64,000 bases of DNA from Echinicola sp. 20G. Its GTDB lineage: Bacteria; Bacteroidota; Bacteroidia; Cytophagales; Cyclobacteriaceae. Numbering within the stretch: position 1 is the first letter of the stretch; every line of letters starts with the position of its first letter. Shown in pieces: positions 8,577 to 18,149 of this stretch. The translations under genes were made by a program, and so were the position numbers. The stretch lies in assembly GCF_015533855.1 (NCBI RefSeq), contig NZ_AP024154.1:1739001-1803000 (forward strand). The letters run 5' to 3'. The notes beneath the pieces were generated by a model, which searched no databases, had not been told where the DNA came from, and saw only the letters and a list, made by a program, of their open reading frames with translations.

Positions 8577-10685
8577 ATGAGCACATTAGAAAGAACATTT
8601 AAGCATGTGAATTACCTCTGGGATGACCAAAAGGCCCAGGAACTAGAAGGAGATGAAGTGGCCCTTTTGATCTACCGGTCAAACATTTTGGGTGCTGACC
8701 TTCGGATAACCAACTATGGGGGAGGAAACACCAGCTGCAAGACCATGGAGACAGATCCTTTGACCAAAAAGGAAACGGAAGTGATGTGGGTAAAAGGTTC
8801 TGGTGGTGACATCGGGACTTTGAAAAAGAGCGGACTTGCAGGACTTTATGTGGAGAAATTACATGCCCTGAAAAATGTATACAGAGGTTTGGAGTTTGAA
8901 GATGAGATGGTAGGTCTTTTCAATCACTGTATTTATGATTTGGACTCAAAGGCACCATCCATTGATACACCATTACACGCTTTTTTGCCTTTCAAACATA
9001 TTGACCACCTTCACCCCGACGCGGCGATTGCCATTGCAGCGGCAAAGGATGGTGAAAAGATTACACAAGAGCTTTTTGAAGGACAGATTGCTTGGGTGCC
9101 ATGGCAGAAGCCGGGGTTTGACCTTGCCTTACAATTGGAGAAAGCTTTGAATGAAAATCCTGGCATCCGAGGAATCATGTTGGGTGGACATGGATTGTTT
9201 ACTTGGGGAGATACTGCTTACGAATGTTACATCAACAGTTTGGAGGTAATCGATAAGGCTTCCATTTATCTGGAAGAAAATTATGGCAAGGATCGTCCAG
9301 TATTTGGTGGTCAGAAAATTGAATCGCTGGCGCCAGAAGCAAGGAAAGACCAAGCGGCCAAAATCGCTCCAGTATTGAGGGGTTTGGCTTCAGGGTATAA
9401 CAGAATGGTGGGCCATTTTACCGATGATGAGCGAGTGTTGCAGTTTGCTAACAGTCATGACCTGGAAAAGTTAGCTCCATTGGGAACTAGCTGTCCAGAC
9501 CACTTCCTTAGAACTAAAATCAGACCTTTGGTATTGGATTTTCCAGCAGATGTGGACTTGAGCAATGCGGAGGAAATCAAAGCCAAACTGGACAAGGATT
9601 TTGAAGAGTACAGGGCTTACTATACCAAATATTACGAAGACCACAAGCGTGACAACAGTCCCGCGATTAGAGATGCCAATCCGGTAATTATTTTATGGCC
9701 TGGTGTGGGTATGTTCTCTTATGCAAAGAATAAACAGACTGCACGGGTGGCCAGTGAGTTTTATATCAACGCCATCAATGTGATGCGTGGTGCTGAGGCG
9801 GTATCTGAATACGTTTCATTGCCTTTGCAGGAAGCTTTTGATATTGAATATTGGTTGTTGGAAGAAGCAAAGCTTCAAAGAATGCCCAAAGAGCAGCCAC
9901 TTTCTAGAAAGATTGCTTTGGTGACTGGTGGTGCTGGCGGTATCGGAAAGGCTATTGCCGACAAATTGGCCAGTGAAGGCGCCTGTGTATTTATCACTGA
10001 TATCAATCAGGACCGTCTGGATGAAGCAGTAGCTACTTATTCCAATGATGTAGGAGCGGGAGCCATCATGGACGTGACCAAAGGTGATGATATTGTTGCT
10101 GCACTAAAAGCAGCAACGCTGAAGTTTGGAGGAGTAGATATCATTGTGAACTGTGCAGGATTGGCCATTTCCAAACCGATCGAACAGACCACAGAAAAAG
10201 ACTGGGATTTGCTTCAGGATATTTTGGTGAAAGGCCAGTTTGCCGTTTCCAAAGCTGCCGTGGAAATCATGAGAGAGCAAAAACTGGGTGGAGATATCAT
10301 CAATATAGCCAGTAAGAATGCCTTGGTGTCAGGACCAAACAATGTAGGCTATGGAACAGCTAAAGCTGCACAAGTCCACATGAGCAGGTTGTTGGCAGCG
10401 GAACTGGGCAAAGATAAAATCCGCGTAAACGTGGTGAATCCAGATGCTGTGATCGAAGGAAGTAAAATATGGGAAGGCGAATGGGCTGCAGGAAGAGCCA
10501 AAGCTTATGGAATCAAAGTAGAAGAATTACCAGCTTTCTATGCCAAAAGAACGATCTTGAACGAGATCATAGGTGTGGACGATATTGCTAACGGTGTATT
10601 CGCCTTTGTGGGCGGTGACCTAAGCAAATCAACAGGTAACATTCTCAATGTGGATGGTGGTGTAGCTGCTGCCTTTGTAAGATAA
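8577..10685 (+). CDS. Bifunctional rhamnulose-1-phosphate aldolase / short-chain dehydrogenase
   Basis: This is a 702-residue fusion. Residues about 1-430 form a class II aldolase domain with metal-ligand-like histidines in the DTPLHAFLPFKH and HLHPDA region and a later GGHGLF. Residues about 445-702 form a short-chain dehydrogenase with the NAD motif TGGAGGIG (near 449) and the catalytic YGTAK (near 591). The aldolase should split L-rhamnulose-1-phosphate into DHAP and L-lactaldehyde; the dehydrogenase should oxidise lactaldehyde to lactate, as established for RhaEW-type fusions. The rhamnose isomerase gene starts 2 bases later, so the two are certainly co-transcribed. Confidence 0.93.
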   Translation: MSTLERTFKHVNYLWDDQKAQELEGDEVALLIYRSNILGADLRITNYGGGNTSCKTMETDPLTKKETEVMWVKGSGGDIGTLKKSGLAGLYVEKLHALKNVYRGLEFEDEMVGLFNHCIYDLDSKAPSIDTPLHAFLPFKHIDHLHPDAAIAIAAAKDGEKITQELFEGQIAWVPWQKPGFDLALQLEKALNENPGIRGIMLGGHGLFTWGDTAYECYINSLEVIDKASIYLEENYGKDRPVFGGQKIESLAPEARKDQAAKIAPVLRGLASGYNRMVGHFTDDERVLQFANSHDLEKLAPLGTSCPDHFLRTKIRPLVLDFPADVDLSNAEEIKAKLDKDFEEYRAYYTKYYEDHKRDNSPAIRDANPVIILWPGVGMFSYAKNKQTARVASEFYINAINVMRGAEAVSEYVSLPLQEAFDIEYWLLEEAKLQRMPKEQPLSRKIALVTGGAGGIGKAIADKLASEGACVFITDINQDRLDEAVATYSNDVGAGAIMDVTKGDDIVAALKAATLKFGGVDIIVNCAGLAISKPIEQTTEKDWDLLQDILVKGQFAVSKAAVEIMREQKLGGDIINIASKNALVSGPNNVGYGTAKAAQVHMSRLLAAELGKDKIRVNVVNPDAVIEGSKIWEGEWAAGRAKAYGIKVEELPAFYAKRTILNEIIGVDDIANGVFAFVGGDLSKSTGNILNVDGGVAAAFVR

Positions 10686-10687
10686 TT

Positions 10688-11971
10688 ATGCGTTTAGATC
10701 AACAAAAAATAAATCAAGTAAATGAACAGACTCTCTCGGAACATCGGGAGAGTCTTGATCATTTGTCCAAAGTGCTGGGCAGAAAAGAAATCGATGCAAA
10801 TAGTATAATCGGTAAATTGAAAGAATTCCAAGTGGCCATTCCTAGCTGGGCCCTGGGAACAGGAGGAACCCGATTTGGCCGCTTTTCCGGAGGCGGAGAG
10901 CCAGGAACCTTGGAAGACAAAATAGCAGATGTTGGGCTGCTTCACCAGTTAAGTCAGTCTGCAGGGGCGATCTCATTACATATTCCTTGGGATATTCCAG
11001 AAGACGTTGAGGCCATCAAACAACTGGCTGACAGTTACGGGTTGCTGTTTGATGCGGTTAACTCCAATACCTTTCAGGATCAGCCGGATCAAAAGCTGTC
11101 CTACAAGTTTGGTTCGCTTTGCCATGTGGACAAAGCCGTTCGTCAACAGGCTATTGACCATAATTTGGAGGTGGTGAAATATGGAGAAGCTTTAGGTTCC
11201 AAATCACTGACCGTTTGGTTGGCCGATGGGTCTTCTTTTCCTGGACAGCTGAACTTTAAAAAGGCTTTTCAAAGAACTTTGGAGTCTTTGCAGGCCATCT
11301 ATGCGGGCATGCCTTCCGATTGGAAAATGTTTGTAGAATACAAGCCTTACGAGCCAAATTTCTATTCTACGGTGATCCAGGATTGGGGATCTTCCCACAT
11401 GTTGGCAGATAAGTTGGGTGACAGGGCTTTTAGCTTGGTGGATTTAGGACACCATTTGCCCAATACCAATATTGAACAGATTGTTGCTACCTTGATGATG
11501 GTCGGTAAGTTGGGGGGCTTTCACTTCAACGACTCCAAATATGGAGATGATGATGTGACTGTAGGTTCATTAAAGCCTTATCAGCTGTTTTTAATCTTTA
11601 ATGAACTAGTGGATGGCATGGAAGATCCCACTTCCAATAATCCATACCCAGCTTGGATGATTGATGCCAGCCATAATTTGAAAGATCCATTGGAGGACTT
11701 GCTACAGTCTTTGGAGGCCATTAAAATTGCTTATGCTCAGGCCATGTTGGTGGATCGAGCGGCTTTAGAGGAAGCAAGGGAAAATAATGATCCTTCATTG
11801 GCACAGGAAATTCTTCAGGCTGCTTACAGAACGGATGTGCGTCCACTACTGGCTGAGGCAAGGTTACATGCTGGAGGGGCCTTGGATCCGATTGGAACTT
11901 ATAGAAGATTGAATGTCCGTAAGGAATTGATTGCAGCACGTGGTGCTAAAACAGTTTCGACAGGACTTTAA
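10688..11971 (+). CDS. L-rhamnose isomerase, TIM-barrel sugar isomerase type
   Basis: This 427-residue xylose-isomerase-like TIM barrel should convert L-rhamnose to L-rhamnulose. It resembles the RhaI-type isomerases common in Bacteroidota and pseudomonads more than E. coli RhaA. Supporting stretches are GTGGTRFGRF near the N-terminus, EYKPYEPNFYSTVIQDWGSS and GGFHFNDSKYGDDD, where Glu, Asp and His metal ligands of this fold lie. It begins 2 bases after the aldolase/dehydrogenase gene and precedes the rhamnulokinase gene, which makes the assignment firm by both sequence and context. Confidence 0.9.
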   Translation: MRLDQQKINQVNEQTLSEHRESLDHLSKVLGRKEIDANSIIGKLKEFQVAIPSWALGTGGTRFGRFSGGGEPGTLEDKIADVGLLHQLSQSAGAISLHIPWDIPEDVEAIKQLADSYGLLFDAVNSNTFQDQPDQKLSYKFGSLCHVDKAVRQQAIDHNLEVVKYGEALGSKSLTVWLADGSSFPGQLNFKKAFQRTLESLQAIYAGMPSDWKMFVEYKPYEPNFYSTVIQDWGSSHMLADKLGDRAFSLVDLGHHLPNTNIEQIVATLMMVGKLGGFHFNDSKYGDDDVTVGSLKPYQLFLIFNELVDGMEDPTSNNPYPAWMIDASHNLKDPLEDLLQSLEAIKIAYAQAMLVDRAALEEARENNDPSLAQEILQAAYRTDVRPLLAEARLHAGGALDPIGTYRRLNVRKELIAARGAKTVSTGL

Positions 11972-12052
11972 AATATTCTTGAATGTAGGATTGCTGTACT
12001 ACACGTGCATTTAAGAACCATTACAACTCGATTACATTTATTTTTGGTGCGA

Positions 12053-12086
12053 AGTCCATTCTTTAGGAATTAATAAGGAATGGACT
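12053..12086 (+). promoter_or_regulatory. Intercistronic hairpin between rhamnose isomerase and rhamnulokinase
   Basis: A 12-bp inverted repeat (12053-12064 with 12075-12086, one G-U pair) encloses a 10-base loop. No T-run follows, so it is not a standard terminator. It may protect or process the mRNA, or separate kinase expression from the upstream genes. Confidence 0.5.
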
Positions 12087-12134
12087 TAGTACTGAATGTT
12101 TGTTCTGTATAAAAGAACATAAATCTAATTGCCC

Positions 12135-13484
12135 ATGATGCCATTACCGGTAATAGCCATATTTGATATAGGAAAAACGAATAAGAAATTCTTCTTGTTC
12201 GATGAAGAGATGAATGAGGTCAAGCAGGAATACTACAAAATTCCTTTGACCAAAGATGAAGATGGTTTTGAATGTGATGATTTGCCTGTGTTGACCGAAT
12301 GGATTAAAGCTACAGTGGATGGAATTTGCGAATCTTCAGCTTATGAACTGAAAGGAGTGAACTTCTCTACCTATGGGGCTTCTTTTGTTCACCTGGATGA
12401 AGATGGTCAGCCTTTGACACCACTTTATAATTATTTGAAAGAAGTACCTCAGGTGATTATTGATGAGTTTTACCAAAGTTATCCTGAAGAAACCAATAAT
12501 CTGGAAACTGCTTCACCATCTTTGGGAATGCTGAATTCTGGATTACAGCTATATTGGTTGAAAAAGACCCAACCTGATTTATTTTCAAAAATTAAATCTT
12601 CCTTGCATTTTCCACAATACCTGAGTTACCTCTTTACTGGAAAAGCAGTCAGTGAGCCGACATCCATAGGCTGTCATACGCGGCTTTGGGACTTTCAGAA
12701 GAGGGAATATCATGATTGGGTAAAGCAAGAAGGGATAGACAGGGTCTTGCCTGAAATTGTACCTACAAGCCAGACTTACCCCAGTGAGCTTTGCGGCCAT
12801 GAGGTGCAAGTAGGTGTAGGAATCCATGACAGCTCCTCTGCTTTGGCTTCCTATTTGGTAAGGATCAAAGAGCCTTTTTTGTTGATATCCACAGGGACAT
12901 GGAGTATATCTTTGAATCCTTTTACCCAAGATCCATTGACGATGGAGGAATTGGATAACGACTGCTTGAATTTTTTGAGTATTGATGGTAATCCGGTGAA
13001 AGCGTCCCGCTTTTTTATGGGCTATGAGTTTAATTACCAGATTGATAGAATCAACAAGCATTATAACAAGCCAGACAAATATTACAAGAATGTCGAGGCG
13101 GACAGGTCCATTCTTCAGCCTATTAAAGATGGGGCCGTCACAAATACTTTTTGCCCAAAGCATATTGCAGAAACACCCTTGGTGAAATCACTCTTTGGAG
13201 GAAATGAATGGAATCCTGAGGGTTTTGACTCCTTTGAGGAAGCTTATCACCACTTGATTTGGGGATTGACTTTACTTCAGGTGGCGTCGTTGAAATTGGC
13301 CAAAGGAAGCTCTAATATCAACAAAGTTTTTATAGATGGCGGTTTTGTCCATAACGAAGTATTTATGGAACTGCTGAGGCACTACTTGCCTGATTGTGAA
13401 TTGGAATTCTCCGATTTTCCACTGGGTTCAGCCTATGGAGCCGCTTTGGTGTTAGAGCAGAAAAGTGGGGTTGGGGTGAAGTGA
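12135..13484 (+). CDS. Rhamnulokinase, FGGY carbohydrate kinase family
   Basis: This FGGY-family kinase should phosphorylate L-rhamnulose to L-rhamnulose-1-phosphate, the substrate of the aldolase encoded upstream. The N-terminal phosphate-binding loop is visible as IAIFDIGKTNKKF, and the C-terminal ATPase signature as FIDGGFVHNEVF; LLISTGTWSISLNPF lies in the central cleft. The start was moved to the ATG at 12135 because the longer frame opens with TTG. Length (about 449) is at the short end for FGGY kinases but typical of the Bacteroidota rhamnulokinase group. It is the last gene of the block and is followed by a strong terminator. Confidence 0.87.
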   Translation: MMPLPVIAIFDIGKTNKKFFLFDEEMNEVKQEYYKIPLTKDEDGFECDDLPVLTEWIKATVDGICESSAYELKGVNFSTYGASFVHLDEDGQPLTPLYNYLKEVPQVIIDEFYQSYPEETNNLETASPSLGMLNSGLQLYWLKKTQPDLFSKIKSSLHFPQYLSYLFTGKAVSEPTSIGCHTRLWDFQKREYHDWVKQEGIDRVLPEIVPTSQTYPSELCGHEVQVGVGIHDSSSALASYLVRIKEPFLLISTGTWSISLNPFTQDPLTMEELDNDCLNFLSIDGNPVKASRFFMGYEFNYQIDRINKHYNKPDKYYKNVEADRSILQPIKDGAVTNTFCPKHIAETPLVKSLFGGNEWNPEGFDSFEEAYHHLIWGLTLLQVASLKLAKGSSNINKVFIDGGFVHNEVFMELLRHYLPDCELEFSDFPLGSAYGAALVLEQKSGVGVK

Positions 13485-13607
13485 TATGTGTTTTAACCAC
13501 GGAGCGCAGGAAGAACGATGAGGTAGTTTTGACCATATAGTGGCTCTAGCCTGAGGACTTTAGACAATATGATCCGTATGGTTAATAAAAAACATGGCTA
13601 TTGAGGC

Positions 13608-13645
13608 AAAAAAAGGTCGAGGCTGTTATGCTTCGACCTTTTTTT
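13608..13645. terminator. Bidirectional terminator between rhamnulokinase and Gfo/Idh genes
   Basis: A 13-bp stem (13608-13620 with 13633-13645) of AGGTCGA-type sequence, flanked by A7 and T7 tracts, encloses a 12-base loop. It can terminate both converging transcripts. Confidence 0.88.
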
Positions 13646-13649
13646 GATT

Positions 13650-15023
13650 TTAACTTTTTGGTCGCTTTGCCTGCAGCTCGATATCCACTAGATCCGCTAC
13701 CCTGACAGGCTTATTGCTTTCAATACTTTTCCGGGCAGCAATGCCAATCAAGATGGACATGGCCCCATCCCTTGTTCCAGCGGATTGACGGTAAGGATCA
13801 GCCATATTGGGATCCTTGAAGAGCTTGTCTTTGAGCCTGGTATCACCTCCTCCGTGTCCACCACCCGCGTGAGGGATAGTGATAATTTCAGTATCTGCAA
13901 AGTTTTTGGTTAAACGGATTTCATCAGCAGGTTTTACCTCCCAAGGTTGGCTTTCCTTGATCCATGCCTCCAGTCGGCCCTTGGTGCCATTGAAAGCGAT
14001 TCTATAGCCCTCATAAGGAGAGTAAGAAGTCAAGGAATAGCTCACTTGTACGTCATTCATGTATTTAATCTGCACGGCCATTTTGTCGTAGATGTCGATA
14101 TCTTCACGGTAAACACAGCCATCTCTCAAATAACCATCATATTGTTCATTATCAGTATAGAGTCCTGTCAATCGCTCACTTTTGGTGATGTCCCAATAAA
14201 AGTCACATTTGCTTTTATGGGGACAAGGGCGGCAGTTGGTGTGTCGAAAAGGGCCATTCTTTCCATAGAATTCCAATTTGCCGTAGGCGAAAACTTCCTG
14301 TGGGTCGGAATCCAGCCACCAGTTAAGCAGATCAAAATGGTGGGTAGCTTTGTGAACCAGTAAAGTGCCACCTTTGTCACGGTAACCATGCCACCGTCTG
14401 AAATAAGAAGCCCCATGATCTGTATTGAGGTACCAGTGAAAGTCCACAGAGGTTACTGTACCAATTTCACCACTATGCAGCAATTCATAGATTTTTTGAC
14501 GGTGAGGACTGTAGCGGTAGTTAAAGGTTACAATGACCGTTTTACCGGTTTTTCTTTCTGCGTTCAGGATATTTTGACATTTGACTTCATCGGTGGTCAT
14601 GGGCTTTTCAGTGATTACATTGACGCCCGCTTCCAGTCCCTTAATGATAAACTGATCGTGGGTACTGTCCATGGTGGTGACGATCAGTACATCCGGTTTA
14701 GTTTTGACCATCATTTCGTCGAAATCCACAAAGGTGGGGCACTCTGCGCCAATGTACTTTTTTCCATACGCTAAACGGCCAGGGTTGATATCGGAAAGCC
14801 CTACAAATTCCACCTCATTAGAATAGTCTTCCATCACGCTTTTGCCAAACATGCTGGTGCCGCGAATTCCTGTGCCTACCAATGCTATCCGTAATTTTTT
14901 GGCAGGATCATCCCTAAGGGATAGTGCTTTGGCGATAGGATGAATAAAAAATGAGCCTGCAGTCATTATGCCGGCCTTGTGCATAAAAGCTCTTCGTTTT
15001 TTGTTAATAGTTTGATCTGACAT
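13650..15023 (-). CDS. Gfo/Idh/MocA family oxidoreductase with twin-arginine-like signal
   Basis: This NAD(P)-dependent sugar-type oxidoreductase has an N-terminal KKRRAF motif and hydrophobic stretch resembling a twin-arginine export signal, so it may act in the periplasm. The Rossmann motif GTGIRG and the EKPMTTD motif, with the family's catalytic Lys-Pro, are clear. A cysteine cluster, CRPCPHKSKC, around residues 270-285 suggests a bound metal and occurs in a known subset of the family. The ATG at 15023 is preferred over one 30 bases upstream because it places the signal near the N-terminus. The substrate is unknown. A GMC oxidoreductase pair nearby suggests oxidative sugar metabolism. Confidence 0.85.
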   Translation of the reverse strand: MSDQTINKKRRAFMHKAGIMTAGSFFIHPIAKALSLRDDPAKKLRIALVGTGIRGTSMFGKSVMEDYSNEVEFVGLSDINPGRLAYGKKYIGAECPTFVDFDEMMVKTKPDVLIVTTMDSTHDQFIIKGLEAGVNVITEKPMTTDEVKCQNILNAERKTGKTVIVTFNYRYSPHRQKIYELLHSGEIGTVTSVDFHWYLNTDHGASYFRRWHGYRDKGGTLLVHKATHHFDLLNWWLDSDPQEVFAYGKLEFYGKNGPFRHTNCRPCPHKSKCDFYWDITKSERLTGLYTDNEQYDGYLRDGCVYREDIDIYDKMAVQIKYMNDVQVSYSLTSYSPYEGYRIAFNGTKGRLEAWIKESQPWEVKPADEIRLTKNFADTEIITIPHAGGGHGGGDTRLKDKLFKDPNMADPYRQSAGTRDGAMSILIGIAARKSIESNKPVRVADLVDIELQAKRPKS

Positions 15024-15191
15024 TATGTTTCGGGTTATTGTTTTATACCACATAATATAATTAAAATGAAGACTTTATCTGTACTGAGTTTGGTGAAAAT
15101 ACATGGGCGGTACGCTATTAATCCAAGCATGTTTACTGTAATGATTACCTTAGCGGTTCGTTAACTATTAATACCATCGATTTTGATCAAA

Positions 15192-15635
15192 ATGAGAAAA
15201 CTACTTTTGTTTGGTTTATTGATTTTTATGGGAAAAATGACGCTGGCCCAAAGCATTGAACCAGCTAAGCTTATAGGAGAGTGGAAGCTGGTTCAGGCGG
15301 ATATGGTGGATCAAGTCAGGTCTTCCCTAGCCTATAGACAAGCTATGGGAGAACAGAGAGAGGCCATGGATTACAAAATAAAAAGGCTATTGGAAAATAC
15401 CTTTTACCATTTTCAAGATGGGGACAGCCTTCACTATACAGACCTCAAGGAAGGAGCAATTGTACAACAGTATGCCAATTTTACATTGGATCAGGACACG
15501 CTCTTGATCAAGGAAAGTAGCAAGATAAAGAAAGCCAAGATAGTGGAGCTGACAGCGGCTAGGTTGGTGATTGTGCCGATTTTGGAGGGAAAAGAAGCGA
15601 TGGGCAAAATGGTTTTTGAAAAAGTGAGGCCATAA
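15192..15635 (+). CDS. Small secreted protein, lipocalin-like
   Basis: This 147-residue protein has a clear Sec signal peptide ending near LAQS and begins its mature part with IGEWKLVQ, the opening seen in lipocalin-like domains. The rest is predicted beta-rich with an amphipathic helix (about 40-75). The start was moved to ATG 15192 because the longer frame begins at TTG. No catalytic residues are recognised. It stands alone on the plus strand between two minus-strand units. Function unknown. Confidence 0.7.
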   Translation: MRKLLLFGLLIFMGKMTLAQSIEPAKLIGEWKLVQADMVDQVRSSLAYRQAMGEQREAMDYKIKRLLENTFYHFQDGDSLHYTDLKEGAIVQQYANFTLDQDTLLIKESSKIKKAKIVELTAARLVIVPILEGKEAMGKMVFEKVRP

Positions 15636-15664
15636 AAAAAGCCATCCGCCTAAGCGGACGGCCT
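15634..15664 (-). terminator. Terminator of the GMC oxidoreductase unit
   Basis: A 9-bp stem (15641-15649 with 15654-15662) is fully paired on the minus strand, with one G-U pair, and is followed there by a T7 run (15634-15640). It lies just downstream of the subunit-3 gene. On the plus strand the T-tract is weak. Confidence 0.8.
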
Positions 15665-15685
15665 TTCCACATCCAAAACAAACAA

Positions 15686-16396
15686 TTAACCAATTAAATT
15701 TCCTTCATCATCCCACTGGGCCAATGTGGCCCTTGTATCAGGGTTCATATAGATAGGAATATATTTTTCTTCTAACTTAAAGCCATGCTTGGCCATTACT
15801 TCATCAGGAATACCGTTCCAAACATTTGGTCGATTTCCTTTGTAATCAAGGTCTTTGAAGCCTTCCTGTGAGGTGAAGAAACCGGTGGAAGTAAGGTCTC
15901 TCAAGGTATTGAAAAACTTCACACCACGGCTCATGGCTGGTTTGGCCTTTTCTGGGTAAGCGATATCATCGATAATCTGAATACGCTCCTCTGTACTTGC
16001 CTCCATAAAGGTCTTGCCAAAGCGATCATCAGCTTGATTGTCCAACCACATTAAACCTCCTCTCATTGGAGTTTGGTAATGAGGCATGTCCTTTACAATG
16101 AATTCAATGAAATCTGGTACACCAGCATCAGTAGCACTTCCTGATACATCATCTTTAGGGATGATCACATCTACCAAGTAGTTGAGTTTTTCCATCTCGC
16201 CTTCGGTGAAGAAAACATCCTCTTTCAAGGCGGCATTGTGAGCCATCTCTTCGGGTGTCCTGCCCCACTTGGTGCCTTCACCAATTACTGGTGCATGTGC
16301 GATTTCTTTAGGGGCTTCAGGTCCACAGCCAGTCATAAAAAGACCCGATGCCAATGAACCTGTAAACAATAGTTTTAAATTCTCTCTTCTATTCAT
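15686..16396 (-). CDS. Gluconate 2-dehydrogenase subunit 3 family protein
   Basis: This 236-residue partner protein belongs to membrane or periplasmic GMC-type dehydrogenases. The N-terminus carries NRRENLKLLF, a twin-arginine-like motif, followed by a hydrophobic segment and a Cys (MTGC) that could be lipidated. The mature part contains the family region LVDVIIPKDDVSGSATDAGVPDF, which is typical of subunit 3. It begins 10 bases after the GMC oxidoreductase, so the two form an operon and presumably a complex. The substrate is unknown; the genes often accompany sugar 3-dehydrogenation loci with Gfo/Idh enzymes, one of which lies nearby. Confidence 0.9.
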   Translation of the reverse strand: MNRRENLKLLFTGSLASGLFMTGCGPEAPKEIAHAPVIGEGTKWGRTPEEMAHNAALKEDVFFTEGEMEKLNYLVDVIIPKDDVSGSATDAGVPDFIEFIVKDMPHYQTPMRGGLMWLDNQADDRFGKTFMEASTEERIQIIDDIAYPEKAKPAMSRGVKFFNTLRDLTSTGFFTSQEGFKDLDYKGNRPNVWNGIPDEVMAKHGFKLEEKYIPIYMNPDTRATLAQWDDEGNLIG

Positions 16397-16406
16397 CGCC
16401 CTATTT

Positions 16407-18149
16407 TTAGATATTTTTCTTTTTCAATTCACTAACAATATGGTCGGAAGTTCTCCAAGCCAATGCCAAGATGGTCCAAGTAGGATTTTTGTCTGCTTGG
16501 GATACAAACGAGCCTCCATCTACCACAAATAGGTTTTTGCACTCATGAGACTGGCAGTTGCTGTTCAAAACTGAAGTTTTAGGGTCATTGCCCATACGAG
16601 TGGTCCCCACTTCGTGGATGATTCTACCAGGAGCGTGAAGGCCATACTTGCTTTCAGGACCTGCTTTTTCTCCAAATAATACTGCTCCTGCATTGGTCAA
16701 TACTTCTTCGAAGGTGTCCTGCATGTGCTTGGCTTGGTTGATCTCCTGATCACTCCAAGTATAGTTGAATTTCAATACAGGGATACCGAATTTATCCACC
16801 GTGTTGTTATCGATTTCACAGTAGTTATCATATCTGGGGATACACTCTCCTCTACCGGACATGCCAACCATGGAGCCAAAGTAACGACGAATGTCTTTTT
16901 TCAAGCCTGCTCCATAGCCTCCAGCTGCACCTGGATTGCCAAATTCATCCTTGATATGCTTTCTGATGGTGTCCATTCCAAAGCCAAAGCCATAGCTTGG
17001 CATGCTCATTCCACCCCAATATTCAATGTGGTAGCCTCTGGCAAAATCCAATTTGCTATTGTCCAACCACCATGGTGTGTACACGTGCATACCTCCAACA
17101 CCATCTTCATTGTATTTTTGTCTATCAACCAAATCTGGGATAAAGCCCATTCGGTCAGAACCTGTGGAGTCATGGAGATACCTACCGATCATTCCGCTTC
17201 CGTTTCCAAGTCCGTCAGGGTGAACTGAAGATTTGGAATTAAGCATGATTCTAGCAGACTCACAGGCTGAAGCGCCTAGAACTACCACCCTTGACTTCAA
17301 CTTGTATTCCTTCATGTCCACCTTACTGATGTAGGAAACGCCGGTAGCAAGTCCTTTGGCATCAGTGGTTACTTTTCTAACCATAGCATAGGTATAAAGG
17401 TCCACTTTGCCCTTTTTCATGGCTGGCTTCACTAGACAAGTACCTGCAGAGAAATCAGCATAAGCCTGACATGCTCGATTACATTGGTTACAGAAGAAAC
17501 AAGCACCACGTTCGTTATTGATAGGCTTGGTTAGGATGGATAACCTGGAGGGCATTACCGGAACGCTCATTTTGTCCGCTCCTTTTTTGATATAAAGCTC
17601 GTGCAAACGAGGTTTTGGTGGAGGAAGGAAAAAACCATCAGGTTCGTTGTAGATGCCTTCTTTGGAACCAAAAACTCCAATCAGCTTATCTACTTTATCA
17701 TAGTATGGTTTGATGTCATCGTAGCCAATTGGCCAGTTGTCACCCATTCCATCAATGTCTTTTCTTTTAAAATCATTTGGGCCAAAGCGTAAAGAAATTC
17801 TTCCCCAGTGATTGGTACGTCCACCGACCATTCTTGAGCGGAACCAATCGAATTCAGTTCCGTCTGCTTTAGTGTATGGTTCACCTTCAATGTCCCAGCC
17901 ACCAATCGCGGCATCGAAGTCGCCAAAAGGCCTTAGACGGGTGCTGGCACCTCTTCGTGGCGATTCCCAAGGAAACCTTAGCTGTGTCCTGTCTTCTTCT
18001 TTGGCAGGGTCAAAATCTCCCCCAGCTTCCACAACAGCAACAGAAAATCCCGCTTCTGAGAGGATTTTGGATGCCATTCCCCCACCGGCGCCTGAGCCCA
18101 CAATGATTACGTCATAGGCTTCTCCCGGTGAATTGATTTGAAAACTCAT
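16407..18149 (-). CDS. GMC family FAD-dependent oxidoreductase
   Basis: This 580-residue flavoenzyme is probably the catalytic subunit of a sugar or alcohol dehydrogenase. The FAD-binding motif DVIIVGSGAGGGMA lies near residue 14, followed by VVEAGG. A further FAD-contact region is GGRTNHWGRISLR. The cysteine-containing stretch CFFCNQCNRAC resembles the Fe-S-like region of some gluconate-dehydrogenase-type GMC proteins. The C-terminal HEVGTTRMG and NPTWTILALA segments match GMC_oxred_C. There is no own signal peptide; export may occur with the twin-arginine partner encoded just downstream. Confidence 0.92.
   Translation of the reverse strand: MSFQINSPGEAYDVIIVGSGAGGGMASKILSEAGFSVAVVEAGGDFDPAKEEDRTQLRFPWESPRRGASTRLRPFGDFDAAIGGWDIEGEPYTKADGTEFDWFRSRMVGGRTNHWGRISLRFGPNDFKRKDIDGMGDNWPIGYDDIKPYYDKVDKLIGVFGSKEGIYNEPDGFFLPPPKPRLHELYIKKGADKMSVPVMPSRLSILTKPINNERGACFFCNQCNRACQAYADFSAGTCLVKPAMKKGKVDLYTYAMVRKVTTDAKGLATGVSYISKVDMKEYKLKSRVVVLGASACESARIMLNSKSSVHPDGLGNGSGMIGRYLHDSTGSDRMGFIPDLVDRQKYNEDGVGGMHVYTPWWLDNSKLDFARGYHIEYWGGMSMPSYGFGFGMDTIRKHIKDEFGNPGAAGGYGAGLKKDIRRYFGSMVGMSGRGECIPRYDNYCEIDNNTVDKFGIPVLKFNYTWSDQEINQAKHMQDTFEEVLTNAGAVLFGEKAGPESKYGLHAPGRIIHEVGTTRMGNDPKTSVLNSNCQSHECKNLFVVDGGSFVSQADKNPTWTILALAWRTSDHIVSELKKKNI

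Noticed and set aside
12585..13163. 192-residue minus-strand reading frame
   Set aside because: It is antisense to the rhamnulokinase gene and shows no independent coding evidence.
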